A stretch of DNA of 64,000 nucleotides from Argopecten irradians. Taxonomy: Eukaryota; Mollusca; Bivalvia; Pectinida; Pectinidae. The stretch lies in contig NC_091134.1 of the NCBI RefSeq assembly GCF_041381155.1, forward strand, positions 62,302,902-62,366,901. The letters run 5' to 3'. The position numbers were made by a program, and so were the translations under genes. Shown one piece after another: positions 33,601-49,400 of the stretch (positions within the stretch are counted from its first letter, which is position 1; every line of letters begins with the position of its first letter). The notes beneath the pieces were generated by a model. The model saw only the letters and a list, made by a program, of their open reading frames with translations. It was not told the origin of the DNA and did not search any database.

Positions 33601-36600
33601 ATGATGATGGTTTCAGTTGCTGACCTGGAGTATATGCCATATCAATGCTATGCTGTAGATGTAACAATCATACAACTAATTTGTCAAGCCCATCTTCACT
33701 TCCAAATTATAATGTGTGGAAAAATTACCCTTTCAATAGAGCAATACAATGTGACTATATATGTTAGTGTTTCCCACAGGAAAAAAAAGGGCATGGTGCT
33801 GGGTTTTGAAAAGGGCACCTTGACCGCGATGAATAACCATCAGAGGGGCACAAAGGTTATATCGACAACTTCCAATACAAGGAAAATTCTTTAAAACTGT
33901 CTTGTTGTTTATGTTATTCTGGTTCAACTTAATATCATTTAAATGCTTTAAACTCTCTGAGTTGCTAAGTAATATCAGGACATCTATTTAATTATTCTGA
34001 GTGAAAAAAATGATTTTGAAAATTGTTATCTGCAGATCATATGATCATGACTATAATTGATTCACAAGAAAGATCTAAATTTCATTTATATTAATTAAAA
34101 GAATGGGAAAATTCAAAATGTATTCCTTTATTTCAATCAAATTACCTTTATTTTAATATATATCTTTATTTAAATATTAAAAATACTCTATTGATTTGAA
34201 TAAGATAACATGTTTCATAATAATGGACAATTAATTAAAACAATGTTCTAAATTTACAAGCACTAAATTAAGAAAATACAGATAAGTGTTAGAGTAGTAT
34301 GCAAAATATTTCAAATTAATCTGATAGAGAAAAAAGTTGATTCCTTTTTAATTTGATTTATTTTAATTACTTTGCTATTAATAATTTTATTGTTATTAAG
34401 ATATCTTTTTCTAAAAATAAATTCACATCGAAATTCTAAAAAAATAATACCGTTTTCATTTTTAAAAACGTGAATATTAGTAAAATCCTGAAATTCAATA
34501 CCTCCGGATCTACTATTACAATACACCCAAAATGGCGGCAATTACGATTGCAAATCTTGTGACATCCATCCGATATAGATATCTAGACAGGCCTATTAAA
34601 CATTAAAAACGTGAGTAAATCATTTACAGTTGTAAGCAGTATTTGTTTTTGAAGTAATGCTCACTAACTGTAGTCATAAAACTTATTGAAAGGCCAGCTG
34701 ATTGTTTACTAGGCTGCCGATCGGCTGCTTGACTTCAGCTTACGTAATACACAGACCTGAAAGTGACACCACAAGCCAAGGTGAAAATAGCCCAAGGCTG
34801 CTAATTAGGGCCACTGGGGTGTTGGTCAGGGAGTGGTCACACTTCTTTTGTTTACTTAATTATCAAGCCACTACCTGGTATTTTGGTAGTTTAGTAGAAG
34901 TGTACTGGGGACAAACAGGGCACGGCGTTAGGTCATAGGGGCATGGCGTCAGGTAAAAAGGGCACGGCGCGGCGCCATGCTAATCGGGGCTGTGGGAAAC
35001 ACTATATGTTTTTAAGTTTTAAGAGCAGTTTTATTTCTGAAAGTCCTGCTTTACACTTAGATCTCTGTAAATGAGGATTTGAAATTAAATATTGTTTGTT
35101 TTTCAAAGACAGTCTTGACTTATAAATTACTGGAGTAGTCGTATCCATTATCCAACATGATTTGTTACGGTAATATTGTTATGTATTTTTTTCTTTCTCC
35201 ATTGTAAGGGCACAAGTGCCGACCAGGACAACAGATTCTCGGACAAAAAGAAGAAGCTGATGAAATCTATGAAGTTTTCAGATGAGTTAGAAAAGAAGGT
35301 ATACCCCGAATTATGATTTAATAAAAAATACGAAATGTTATAGATATTTTCAAAATCAAATTTTGAAAGAAATACCCATGATAATGATGATTTCCAATTC
35401 AAAATACCCCCCTCCCCTTCCCCCCTTTTTTTTTACTTATATTTATGGCTCATTAATTCCTTTTTGAGAAATACATAAATCTGCTTGACTTTTGATATTG
35501 CTAAAGAATGATCATTGACTTATAATGATTGCTATGCCATTTAATGTATGGTATAAAGAGATCACTTAATGTTTTCTAGGTGGACATGTCTAAAGTGAAT
35601 GTTGACATCATCAAGCCGTGGATAGCACAGAAAGTTACAGATTCACTTGGCGGATACGAGGATGATGTCATTGTTGAATTTGTTTACAATCAGTTGGAGG
35701 AAAGGGTAATGAATACTAATTTATATTTCATAAAGCTTTAAACAGAATGTCTTTATTGCAGATTGATCACATGTGATATCAATTTATGAATTATGATTTA
35801 TACATGTACATATATTCGTTTTTGAAATGTTAAAGGCATTGGATGGTATTTTGATGTGATCATCAGTCAACAGTATGTGCACAGATAATCTTTTCTATGC
35901 TAACAGGATCAATTGATGCAGAAAAAATGTGTAATGGAAACAAATTTTGCCACAGATTTAAAGGAAAATGTTTATTTCAGGTTGTTGTCTTTCTAGATTT
36001 GAAACTAAGACTTGGGAAATAACATTGTTTTATTAGTTAATACCTCACGATGTTTTGATTTGTAGAATGTAGGCTTTACCAAATATTTATAAGAGTGAAA
36101 TTATTATTATTGTTGTTACTGCAAGTTGGATAAGAGGGCAGAAAACCAGAAATATACAATATTGTCATTATATTTTTATCTGGTACGTTGTTTTATTTTT
36201 GGGAGGGTATTGTTTTGCTAGATTTATAGTTATGAATTATATGTTAACCATGCAGAAATGATGTCCAATATATATATACAAATACTGTAGTCAACTCAAA
36301 TTGATGAACTCCGTCTTTTGATAACTATATTTACAAAGAAAACAGGAATGTATGTGACATATTTAAGATTTAGTGTTCCATTTGTATTGATGTTATTTCT
36401 GTATGAAGATAAATATATCAGATATCAGCTTCTATATGTATCATATCTATGAAGAGTAATAAAAGGTAAATTGAAGATGAAGTGGTCATGATTTCCATAA
36501 AATTGCCTGTAGACTGTTTTTACATATATTTTTGTTTTATTTTGTATTTCGATAACATGGCTTTATGCTAATTATCTCCACTTGTATTTTGATTTTATTG

Positions 36601-37452
36601 TCAATAAATGGGTTTTTTGTTTGCAACTAATCATAGCATTTACGTGCAAGGGAAATTAGATTGAATTTACTTTGGGTATGAATTAAAAAGACTGGAGGCA
36701 TATTGTAAATCACTGAAGATAGTTTGTTATTTTGTCTTGTTGTTTAGGGATGATTTCATTCTTCACATCAGGGTTTGTAAAATTAATGCATCTTGAAAAG
36801 TTAGGTCTTTAGGGAATTTATAAAGATTTGGGCTCATTTTCATTTGAATTGTCTGTTTCTTTTTGTGATGGAATGTTGAGTTGTGTACGTATGTGCCTTG
36901 TTCCTCAGTAACTTATACATACGATCTGTTTCCTCTCACAATCAGAGAAGATCATTAAAATTCGCCTCCCTGATTGAAATCACTCAAAGAAGGGCTTCCT
37001 AGCAGGGTACACTACCGGTAATAGTAAAATCTTAAATGTCTCGGATGGATCCCAACAACTGGCCCATGAACACAATCTTGAATGATTGCTCACTCTATTG
37101 AGATGGTTTGGTTAGTATATCCATTTTCGTAAAGTTAAGTACTGGTATGTATGCAAGAACAGAAAATTCTATACTGTCACTTTTTTAGTTGTGACCGACT
37201 TAAAATTTTATGGGAAAAGCAAAATTCAAAATAAGTTTATTCTGGCAATTTAATGCTTCTTCATACAAGGTAGCATGCTATTTGTTTTAGAAAATATCCC
37301 CTTTTCGTAATGATAAATATATTAATATCTATGAATTTTGCAGAAAGTTTCAAAACCCATTTTGCACTCAACAGAGTAATAAATTCATTACTTAAAAAAA
37401 AAGAAAAAAAAGATTTTTAGCGTGAAATACAAATACATGTATATTACATATA

Positions 37453-37485
<33 letters not shown>

Positions 37486-40400
37486 TAAAAATGAAAACAA
37501 CTTCCAAGAAATTAAATTCGGATTAAGTATAGGAAACCTTTCAAACTGACAAAACATAAATTGAGACTGATAATCCAATTGTAATTGTGATAAAACATTC
37601 ATAATGAAGTGAAAGTAGTATTTCAAGAAATAAAGGTCTATATGGTAACATGCTGTCACTGTTTGGAGAATATAGTCGTGATATCTGATGGTTACATTTC
37701 TAATTTTACAGCTTTTGTTCATATTGGGAACTTTTCATCGATTCAAGGAGGATTCACCTTCATTGCAGGCAGAGATCTTGCTTCATCGGAAAGGAATAAA
37801 GTTCTAACTGAAAGCCTCAAACAGTGTGTTTTATGCACTAAGTGTATTCTATGTCAGATCCATGGATTTTTACCTGGACTGTTCAAACAGTCCCACTAAC
37901 CTCTCGAAACGCTGGGATTGTTGCCAATTTATCAAATGTCTATCTTTCACAATCTGGTTTTGTTTCTGGCACAAGATGGTGTATACATATGTATACATAG
38001 ATCTCAAGATCTTAGAGGAGATAAATTTGCGACTTCTTCTAAAAATTTGCAGTTGCCCTTTTCTTAAAAAGTTTTTTGAAATTGCATTTTTGTGTGTTTT
38101 TTCCTGTTCAATTTCTCAATGTCTAGAAGTAAATGGAAATGAATAGAAAAACTATATATTTAAATAAAAAAAGAATTAATTCAAAAGTTTTTTGTTTCAT
38201 TTGAAACTATTTGTCTGAACGCATGGCCTTCCCTGTTTGTACACTGCAGTATCCGGATCCAAAAGAGATGCAGATCAACCTGACAGGCTTCCTCAACCCA
38301 AAGAATGCCCGCACGTTCATGCACGAGTTATGGGAGCTTCTTTGCAGCGCTCAGGAGAATATAGGGGGGATTCCAGAAAAGTTCATTGCTCAGAAAAAGG
38401 AGGAGATTAAGAAAAGACAAGTAAGTAAACAGTGTCCACATGCAATGTTTTTTCAAACATATATTGTTTATCAGATGTTAGGCAGACATTTGGAATTGTC
38501 ATAAATAGAAAATTCAACTAGGTCGGTCTTCATACTTCATACAGATCTTCTCCTTGCCAAAATTGCCAGGTCTGAAAGTCAAAAGTTAAGTAACTGTTAT
38601 TGTAATATGATGTGTAACTAACAGGTGTTTTTCCCCTTGCAGTAACTTCCAGGTATCGGCCTACTTCCATATTTGCATTTTCTCATCTCCTCCTGTTATA
38701 TCTCGTCACATCCAATACTGTTGTGTTGTTTCCAAATCCAGTGGGGACATGGGTCATTGATGTCTTGTTGAAACTTTTTAATTAGACTTGTTATCTTACC
38801 ATAGGCTGAAAAAGAAAGAATCCAAGCAAGTCTCAAGAAAAGTGAAGAACAAATTAAAGAGGCGCTGTTGAGGGAAAGAAAGGAGCAAGATAACAAAGAA
38901 AGGTCTCCATCACATAGGTATGTTAAATGAGCTTAACTGTTTTGGAAGCGTTTGTAGGAGCTCACAAAAACAGCAAGAACCAAAAATAATAAACATATTT
39001 GTTTATATCCATATCCAGATTGTGCACCAATTGTTTTCTGTTACTGATAGGCAATATAACATGTTTAATCAACTTCAGTATTAACTATATGTTTAAAATG
39101 GCAACACTTTTCTGATCCACTTTTCTATTGAACTGAGAACAACACACTTTTATCTACCATAAAAACAGCAGTACTAACAATGTTGAAAGTTATGTATTTA
39201 TGTGTTGTGATTTAAACAATCCAAATATTTAGTGTTGAATTGGATTGAAATATTTAACTATGTTGAAATTTTTTGCTAGAAAATCGAGGAGTGCCTCACC
39301 GAAACCAGCTAAAAGTAGTAGTGATATAAAGAACGAACCTGAAACCAAGGATGCTCCAGAGCTACAAGGTGGAAAGGATTCAGAATCGTCAGAAAATAAA
39401 ACACAGGAAAATGGGGAGAAAGCAGAGTGAGTGCCGACAGAAAAATTCACACTCTTTCCTAATGTATTTGTTTTGTGTAATGTTTATCTGAAATGAAAAA
39501 AAAAAAGATAAGGGTTCGGTTAAGTTATTTATAACTGAACATTTGGTTTATCATTGGATCAAAAATCAAATTGTAGTTAAAATCAACTTCGAAAATTGGT
39601 CTTTTTTATGTGTCGGATATGACAATGCTAAGAAGAATATTAAATGAGTTGTTCATGTATATTAAATGAGTTGTTCATGGATATTAAATGAATTATTCAT
39701 GTACTTCAGTAATGATGACAAAGAAAAAGGCACTGAAAATCATAAGAATGCTGAGAAAGATAAAGATGGAATTAAAGAGGAATCCAAGGAGACTGAAAAG
39801 AAAAAGAAATCCCGTAGCCCCAGTCCTAGTCGCAAGAAAAGGTCAAGGTCTAGGTCTGGTGATCGTCACAGACGAAGGAAATCTAGGTCCAGGTAAAAGT
39901 CTTTTAAAGTTGTATTTCTTGTAATTTTCACTGTCAGAAACTGTCATAAAACATATAATGTGTGAATCTGGATGCTTAATATATGATGGTTTAGATCTAT
40001 AAATATAAATCTATATCAATATACTATAAATATAACACGTTTTGAAAGAACTGCCACAGTCAATGCCATGTTTCAAATTTTGGTTTAATATCGCAAAACC
40101 GAGTTGCATCATGTGACCAACATTGACAATTCCCGTATTGATCGTAACCTCCGTAGTCGTATCACATGACCAACATTGCCAATACCCGTACAGATAGGAA
40201 AAAATTGGAACAGTTTGGAGATTTCCAAGCTATTTTAAACGTGTACACATGGAAAGACTGTAATAAAAACCAAAATTGCGAATACAAACTTAACAAAAAC
40301 CGGTAAATATGGGAATTTTTTAATTTAGACGAAAAAAATATATGTAGAACATTTTTTCTATGACAAAATGAGAAGAGGTTATAGACCATACTTTAAGATT

Positions 40401-43400
40401 TTCATGGAATGGTGATTATGACCATGAGCAAAAACCATACAACTCTTAAGATTTTCATGGAATAGTGATTATGACCATTATAATTTTAGATTTTTACATA
40501 TAATACATTTAATTGAATAAAAATTCATCAAAAGAATAGTTTACAAGTTTTAAGTCAAAACTTTAAATAAATTACAGGTCAAAGAGGCGATCACCTGGTA
40601 GAAGAAGGTCTAGATCACGATCCAGACGTAGATCACCTCGACGATCGAGGCCATCTCCTAGGCGTAGATCATCTCCATATCGCAGAAGAGATTCATCCCC
40701 AAGGCGACGCCGCTCACCATCACCAAGACATCGAAGACGGCCTTCTCCACGTAGATCACCTTCACCCAGACGCCGTTCTCCTCGGCGCCGGCCACCATCG
40801 CCCAGGAGGGAAAGGTCACCAATTCGACGACGCCGTTCACCAAGCCCAGGTGGAAGGAAACGTCCCCCAAGGTAAGTTGTACCGTACAAATAGAGATAAA
40901 ATCATAAATCTGAAATTCATGTTTCTTATTGCAGCAACAGTTTTGTGAAATTTCATCTACATAATTAAAACTTAATTTATCTACGATCTTGATTCACATT
41001 CAAGGATTTGTTTATGAACCCTTTTTGGAGGAAGATAAATTTATATAATAAGTCTTGGATGATATTGTATGGTTTCTATGGAAGAAATTGTGATAGGCCT
41101 TCTCAATGATAGTTTCTTTATCTGTTCGCAGTAATAGTTCTGGTTCCTCTAGTGGTTCAGAAGACTCTTCACCTAGGAAACCATCTGGGAGACAATCATC
41201 TTCTGTGAGTATTCCCATAAAAATAATATATTGTGTGCTGATTCTTGAAGACAATTAAAAGTTCTAAGGACAATTTATGCTGTTAAATCAGTATGATGCA
41301 ATGTAAAATCAGTGAATTTCTGTGATTTCAAAACACTATAATAATGTATTGAAATAATATTCAAAATTTTATTGATTTTCACTTGACAGCCAGAAAAAGG
41401 CGATAGTAGTGCTGAAAATGCAGACTCTCCAGGCAAACAGGGTGTCCAGAAAAGGAGAAATTATCGTACTCACGATCCAGATGCAAAATCGGACACTTCT
41501 TCATCTTCAGAGGATTCGTCATCAGAGGATGAAGCACCAGGTGAATTAAAATTCTCTCCAAAAAAATTAAAGCTCCTTTATAATAACAAATAAGGTTTGT
41601 AAGTGTAGCGGGATTGGACTGGATCGATCATCGGTGACCAGGTAGCACAGTCAGTAGAGCACTCGGCTAGTGTTTGGAGGGTCCGGGGTTCGAATCCTGG
41701 TCTGGCCGCTACATTTTCTCCTCTCCTGTTACAAAATTGGCGCCCAACTAAATAACCCACAGTGGTGATGTTTTGAAGGGTCTCATGTGTTTTCTCCTCT
41801 GCTGTCATTGGCGCCCAACTAATTAACCCACGGTGGCTCCACGTTGGGCGCTAATGTAAAAGAACAGGGAAAATACACATTCATGTCGAGTGCCCCAACC
41901 AGGAAGTTGGTTATGATATTTTTGTTCAGGTGATCCTCACAGTTATTCTTTTTGATTTCACCAGCTGCAGCAAGGGGACATGAACGTGACAGACCACCAG
42001 CTTATGGTCGCCCTATGCGTAGATCCATGTCAAGAGAAAGGCGACGACCTTCACCTTATTCCAGGAGGTATATTAAATGATATACTAGTGCATGCTCACA
42101 TGTAAACCATTCTTCTGAATTCTATGGAAATTTTAAATGGAGTGTGTGTTCATTTTGTGAGGAATCTTGTCCCATTGATGATGTGTTACAAATGACTAAT
42201 ACTGCTAGATTAAAGAAATTTTGAAATTGGTAAAATAATTTATGTAAAAGAAAAAATCTTTATTTGGTGATGATACTTATTTAACTTATAGGTATTCTCC
42301 CCCAAGGAGACCCAGTCCAGGTCCGTGGTATGGTGGCAGACGTTCTCCACAGCGCTATTCCCCACCTTGGCGACAGTATCGCCGCTCACCTTCACCACCA
42401 CCTATGAGGTAAACTTTATTCCTTTTTTTTGTTCCATTTCCGTTTCTTTGCGTGTACAGTCCGAACATTTGGATTAATTTATCACCAGTGTATAAACTAT
42501 TCTAACATGGAAGTCAATATTGCCTATGTGATATGACAATGTCTTAAATCATTTGGATATCAAGTATTGAAGAAGGTTTTGTAAAATGTATGACCTAGAT
42601 AAAAAAAAATCTAGCTAATACAAAGGTAATAAGTAAGAAATGGTTGAATAATAATGAAAGCAATATGGATTAAATGGGATGAATGGATACTTTCATTATG
42701 CTTTAGTTCATCCTACCATAATCATGTTCTGATACTGATAAATAGCTACACCTATAAAGTTGATGTTTTTCCCACTTCAACATACAATTAATCTGGAAAA
42801 TTGCCCATTTTAGGATGGATAGGCGCAGAATGGGCCATTCTCCATCTAGATCTCCACCACCATACCAGGGCAGAAGGATGAGGTCACCTCCTGGCAGATT
42901 TAGTGACGAGATGAACCGACGGAGATTATCTCCACCTGATCGGCGGCGTCAGTACTCACCCTCTCCCCCTCAACGTCGAAGGAGGATGTCGCCAGACTCT
43001 CCTCCTCGTCAAAGAAGGATGCCACCAGAGGATTCTCCACCTCGCCGAAGGAGACAAAATGTATCCAATTCCCCAGAGCCCTCCAGGTGGAATGCTGACA
43101 GGGATGATTCTTCTTCTTCACCTCCTAAATTGAAGAAGGATCGATCTCCACCACCAAGAGGAAAGAAGAGGTCACCAGATTCACCCCCACGGAAAAGGAA
43201 AGTTATTCCTAAAAGAGAGAGAGTCTCTGATTCAGAGTCTCCACCACCAGGACAAGAACAGTCAGAGTCAGATTCCGAATCATCTGGATCCCCAGAACCA
43301 CCTCCACCACAGAGGAGGAAAGGCAAACCACCTCGGTCTGTCTCGAGGTCCCCCTCCCCACAGCGTGTTGTGCGAAGGAAGGCATCACCATCCCCACAGA

Positions 43401-46400
43401 GGAGAAAGGTCAGGGAGCAAGGTTCACCACCACCAAGGAGACGTAAACAAGACTCCCCACCACCCAAACTCAGAAAGAAGGACACATCAGAGGAATCTTC
43501 ATCTTCATCAGAGGAAGAGGCCTCTTCAGCAGACTCTCCTCCCTCTCGACAGGCAAAACGCCCCAGGAAGTCACCATCGCCAGGTCCTCGAAAGTCACCT
43601 GTCCCAAAAAGAAAGCAAAGATCTCCTTCTCCTGAAGTACAACAAAGACGTAGACCCTCACCGCAAGCAAAGCAACCTGGTCATGGACAAAAGAAACGTC
43701 AACAAATGTCGCCCAGCCCATCACCATCACCTCCACCAAAGCGTCGTGATTCTCGTATGAGAGACTCTTCTGAGAAAACTAGACACGCAAGGCAGCAATC
43801 GCCTGTTCAAAGAAGGAAGCAGTCAGGATCTCCTGTCCGACAAAGGAGAAGACAATCTGAATCTCCACCTCCTCAAAAGAGGAGACCATCAGATTCTCCT
43901 CCTCCGCAAAGAAGACGTCCATCTGTATCTCCACCACCACAAAGAGGTAGACCATCTGCATCTCCAGCTCAAAGGAGAAAGCAATCTGGCTCGCCACCAA
44001 GACAAAGGAGGAGACAACCTTCTGATTCTTCGCCACCGCCTCGAAGGAAGCAACAGTCTGAATCCCCTTCCCCTAGAAGACAACGGGAATCTGGATCACC
44101 TCTAATGCAGAGAAGGAAGCGTTCAGAATCTCCACCACAGAGAAGAAGAAAGCCTTCAGACTCTCCTCAACGAGGCAGACCATCACCCTCTCCCCCCTAT
44201 CAAAGAAGTAGACAAGCCCGTTCTCCCCCTGCTGCCAGGCGACAGTGGGAATCACCCTCCCCCGACGCTCCACGCCAGAGGAGGGGAAGGCCATCCCCAA
44301 GTCCTGAACCAGTCCCTAGAGGCAGGGGAGAATACAGAGAAGACGATGTTCAAAGGACTATTACAATCAACCAAGGTAAGAGAGGACGGGATGATGTGTC
44401 GCCTGGTTCTCCACCGGGCAGAGGTGGAGGGTTCATGGATGGTGAAGAGAATGTGAAGAGGAGAATGAAGGACAAAAGCCCAGCATCAGGCAGTGACTTT
44501 GAGGTAAATATTGCTGTGATGAACAATCTACTTTCAGTATCTTACATACCACTTAGTTTTTGCTTTTTAAAATTTCTTAGTTGATTTTTTTTGGTAGAGG
44601 TATACAGACTCGTAATGATCTGAATTGCTCTGATATGTGATTGATCGTTTTTTAGGTCACCTGAGACGAAGTCTCAAGTGACCTATTCTAATCGCCTTTT
44701 GTCCGTGCGTCGTATGTCCGTAAACAATTTACATTTTCGACTTCTTCTCCAAAACTGCTGAAGCAATTTCAATGAAATTTTGCACAAACCTTCTAAGGTA
44801 TAAGGCCAATCAAAATTGTGAATTATATGGTCCCCACCCCCCAGGGGAATGTGAGAGGGGCCAAAAGGGGTAAAATTGAGTAAAATTTCAAAAATCTTCT
44901 TCTCTACTCACAGATGTGGTAGAATCAAATACTCTTTATGGATAGACAGGTCTTAAGGTCCTTTACAAAAATTGTGAATTATATGACCCTGGGGTCTCTA
45001 GTTTCCCCCTGGGGAGGGGGTTAAGTTTACTATAAATTTATATTGGGAAAACACATTTTTGCACATTATTTGGTCATTTGTAATAGGAAATGAGTCAAAT
45101 GTTGTCGGAATTATCAGTATGAGATGGCCATTTAATTCTATTAACAAATTTTCTATGACTGACCCCCAGGGGCAAAGGGGCGGGGTCAAAAGGGGTCAAA
45201 TAGGCTAAAAATTCAAAAATCTTCTTCTGAAATTCTGGAAATAGTAGAATCAAATACTTTTCATAAATAGAAAGGTCTTAAGGTCCTTTACAAAAATTGT
45301 GAATTATATGACCCTGGGATCTCACGTTTCCCCCTGGGGAGGGGGTCAAGTTTACTATAGTTTATATAGGGAAAACACATTTATGAGCATTTTTTGCTCC
45401 ATTTTCATTGGAAACGAGTCAAACTTGGTTAGAATTATTAGCCTGAGATAGCATTTTAATATCATATCCACATTGGTCCTGGCCGACCCCTGGGGGCAAA
45501 GGGGCGGGGCTAAAAAAGGGTCAAATAGGCTAAAACTTCAAAAATCTTCTTCTGAAATTCTGGAAATGGTAGAAACAAATACTTTTCATAAATAGAAAGG
45601 TCTTAAGGTCCTTTACAGAAATTGTGAATTATATGACCCTTGGGTCTCGCGTTTCCCCCTGGGGAGGGGGTCAAGTTTACTATAGTTTATATAGGGAAAA
45701 CACATTTATGAGCATTTTTTGCTCAATTTTCTTTGGAAACGAGTCAAACTTGGTTAGAATTATTAGCCTGAGATAGCATTTTAATATCATATCCACATTG
45801 GTCCTGGCCGACCCCCTGGGGGCAGAGGGGCGATGCTGAAAAAGGTCAAATAGGCTAAAACTTCAATCAATTCTGGAAATGGTATAATCAAATACACTTT
45901 ATAGATGAAAAGGTCTTAAAGTTTGTGTATAAAAATTGTAAATTATATGACCCTGGGGTCTCGCATTTCCCCCTGGGGAGGGGGTCAAGTTTACTATAGT
46001 TTATATAGGAAAAATACATTATTGAGGATTTTTTGCTCAATTTTCATAAGAAATGAGTCAAACTTGGTTAGAATTATTAGCCTGAGATAGCATTTTAATA
46101 TCATATCCACATTGGTCCTGGCTGACCCCCTGGGGGCAGAGGGGCTGGGCTAAAAAAGGGTCAAATAGGCTAAAACTTCAAAAATCTTCCAAAATTCTGG
46201 ATATAGGAGAATCAAATAATTATAGATGGAAAGGTCTTAAGGTGTTTTATAAAAATTGTGAATTATATGACCTTGGGGTCTCACGTTACCCCCTGGGGAG
46301 GGGTCAAGTTTACTTTAGTTTCTATAGGAAAAACATATTTGTGAACATTGTTTGCCCAATTTTCGTAGGAAATTAGTCAAACTTGATTAGAATTATTAGC

Positions 46401-49400
46401 CTAAGATATAGCATTTTAACATCCATATCCATCCTCAATGACCCCCTGGGGGACCAGAGGGGCAGGACCAAACAGGGTCAAAATGATTAAAGGAGTAGGT
46501 ACAATAAGGGTCAATTATGGCCCCAGAATGTATAGAAATTCAAACAATGTAAAATCTCACAAACACAGCTTTCCAAAAGAGTTGAGTATCGATATTTTCG
46601 CAATCAAAGATGATTTTCCACTTACAGTATTTGTAGATGGGTTAAAAGACGATATATTTAGGCCATTTCATGCATTTTTATACATTTTCTTGCAAAAATG
46701 GCTTGAAAAAGCGTAGTTTTCACATTGGCCGCAGCTTTGTCCAAACACCATTTTTTGTCAACAGAACCAACATAAAAATTTAAATCTTTATGCAAAATGT
46801 CTAATTTGGACACAAATGCGGCCAATCTGAAAAAAAGAAAATTCTATGAAATTAACGAACCAGAGATCGCAGCGGCGGTAATAATAACATAAAACGGTAT
46901 CGGGCACGGCTATTATTTATCCGGAAAAAATAAATCGGAAGCATATTCAGTGTGCATATATGAAGTGAGGAATAAAAATAATATTAGTGATTATTTTGAT
47001 TAGTTTTATGACGATGTATAAAATTATTACTCTGTGCAGTAAGCGCCTTTCTCAATTTTCTGTAGCGAAAACGTTGCGATAAAAATAGTGTCCGTATTCT
47101 TTTGCCCGGATTACGGTCCCGCCTTTATAATGTACTCGGTGTTTTGACACAGCGTAACTGGCGATGTTTACGCTGATTTTCTATATACATTGTCTTCCCG
47201 GTCGTTTCAACATGGATCGTGATGTTCAATTGAAGAATCAAGTATACTCTTCTCTTCTTGATGTATATAGTCTATAGATTTACTACTATATATCTCACGA
47301 GACGTATTTTGATCATAGATGGGAACCCGTCAATGACCTGACATTTCGGTAGGCCTACGTCACTGAAAATTCGAAGCCATGTATCGTTGGTAGGCCAAGT
47401 ACAGTAACGTTAACGTTCAGTTCAACATAGATCATTCCGTCATACAGTAAATCCTATTCATTGACACCATTTTCATGTATAAGCCTGTGTGTTTTATGTG
47501 AAAAATGTTCATTTTTTAATTTTGAAAATCTGAAAAGTTGGCGATTCTACAGTTAGGCCTACTAGCTAGCTAGGCTAGAGTAGTGCAATACGGTAGGACA
47601 CCGGACATGGGTTTAACTACTGTAGTTATTTTATCTCTATGTTATAGATGTATTTATATCATAAAGGCGTTATATACCTTTATATAATAAAATCTAATCT
47701 AGCAAAAAATTGTTTACATTAGAGTGCTACAGATTATTAAGGATACATATCTTCATTTTTTCAACTAATTACGAAGCATGCGTGGCAGTCGTGACGTTCT
47801 GTCCCCTGTTCCGAAGGTAGTGAGTCCGAATCGACATTTATACATATATATATTTTTTTTTAATTTCTGAACCCCAACTTTTAATGAAATTATCAATTCA
47901 TCCTTTCCTAAAAAATATATATATTTATATATTAAAGACCAATTACCTTTCCGAAATAAAGAATTAATATTATTTCAATAACATTAATTGTATAAGAAAA
48001 TTATATTTATCGATGACCTAACACAAGGCTTCAACACTTAACAAATGCAAGCTTTCCTTCGTAATCTATTTTAACAGTGAAATACACTTCGCTGTTTTGC
48101 TGTCTGGCGCAGTCAGGACGACGGCTAAAACACAATACGACCCGCGTTATGAAAATAGCATTAGGGTTATTTTGAATAAATTGGTCAGAATGTGTTGCCA
48201 ATTGAAGTATTAACAGAACGCTAATAACTCTTATCAATCTCGTTTTACTTTCCAATTTTAAGAATAAAGAGCCCTTTTGGAAAGGTAGCGGGCCTTTCAG
48301 TAATAATATGTTAGGCCTATACCTACATGTGTTATTTTAGTAGGCCTAATATAGTTCCATTTACAATATAAAATATTATATTTAGAAATATTGAACCAGG
48401 AACATTCTTAACCTATATAACCGTATGTGAATATGTTGTTCAATCTATTTTCTCCTTTATTCAAGTTGACATAATTAAAAAATAATAATAATGACACCAT
48501 TACCATAGTCAACATATGTACTATGTACATACTTCCCGGTAGTTATACATGTAACCATTGACTTTACTGTGATCAAATGTTAAAATGCATATACATATAC
48601 ATGTATACTACAACTTGTTGTTCGTGGTCTGAGCGTTGATTATATTTACATCTGTATGGTAGGATGCCTAGACGATTAATTTGATTTGATTGTGAAAAAG
48701 GGACACTTCTTAATGAAAGACTGTATGGTTGCCATGCTACCAGTATTAATACTAAATATTTAGGAATAAACCACTGCAAGGACACTGGCGTTGCTTGTCA
48801 AAAGTATTTTCTTACATTAAAAGATCATGCTTGAAAGTAAATAACATAAAAACAGCTTATTAATTGATAAGAAAGGGTAGATGTGACGTAACGTAATTCC
48901 CAGAACAGGATACAAACCTCTGGAACACATTGAAAAGGTGTAAGTCCGAAGTCACTTGCGCGGTTGAAAAATGCTTGTAAATTAAACATGACCTGTTGTA
49001 CATGTATCTAAATCTATTATCTTTCATTATTGCACTTGGAAATATTTACATGAATTTAAGTATTGTCGATTTTACTTTTGTAAATAGCGAGCGTATACAT
49101 GTAATACAGTACATATCGTAAAGTAGTACCGTAGTGTACATATGTAGTAGTGCCATAAGATTGTGATTATATTACGTTGTTGCTATCCTTTTGGGACTTT
49201 GATATAAAATTCAAGAAATGTGAAGAATACCCTGCTGAAATACAGAAATGGAATGAACAGACGTAAAATTAGATTGATTAAATATCTTTAAAATCTCATT
49301 ATTTTGTGTTTTTAGTGTCTAAAGTGTTGTTGCTATGGAGAGAAAATGGTTGCTATGGTGTAACTATGGGCTATAATATGGTTAAGTGTTATGAAACATG

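Noticed and set aside
34311-34541. 76-codon minus-strand ORF in SRRM1 intron 1
   Set aside because: It lies inside the hAT element at 33766-35002, is very AT-rich and has no transposase motif.
41638-41710. tRNA gene
   Set aside because: Box A and B are present, but the stems do not form a full cloverleaf and the sequence continues into a SINE body. The same reasoning applies to 7376-7597, 8251-8690 and 53446-53652.
42900-44300. Several antisense and alternate-frame ORFs over SRRM1 exon 13
   Set aside because: They are shadows of SP-R repeats. Only the annotated frame matches SRRM1 and its splice sites.
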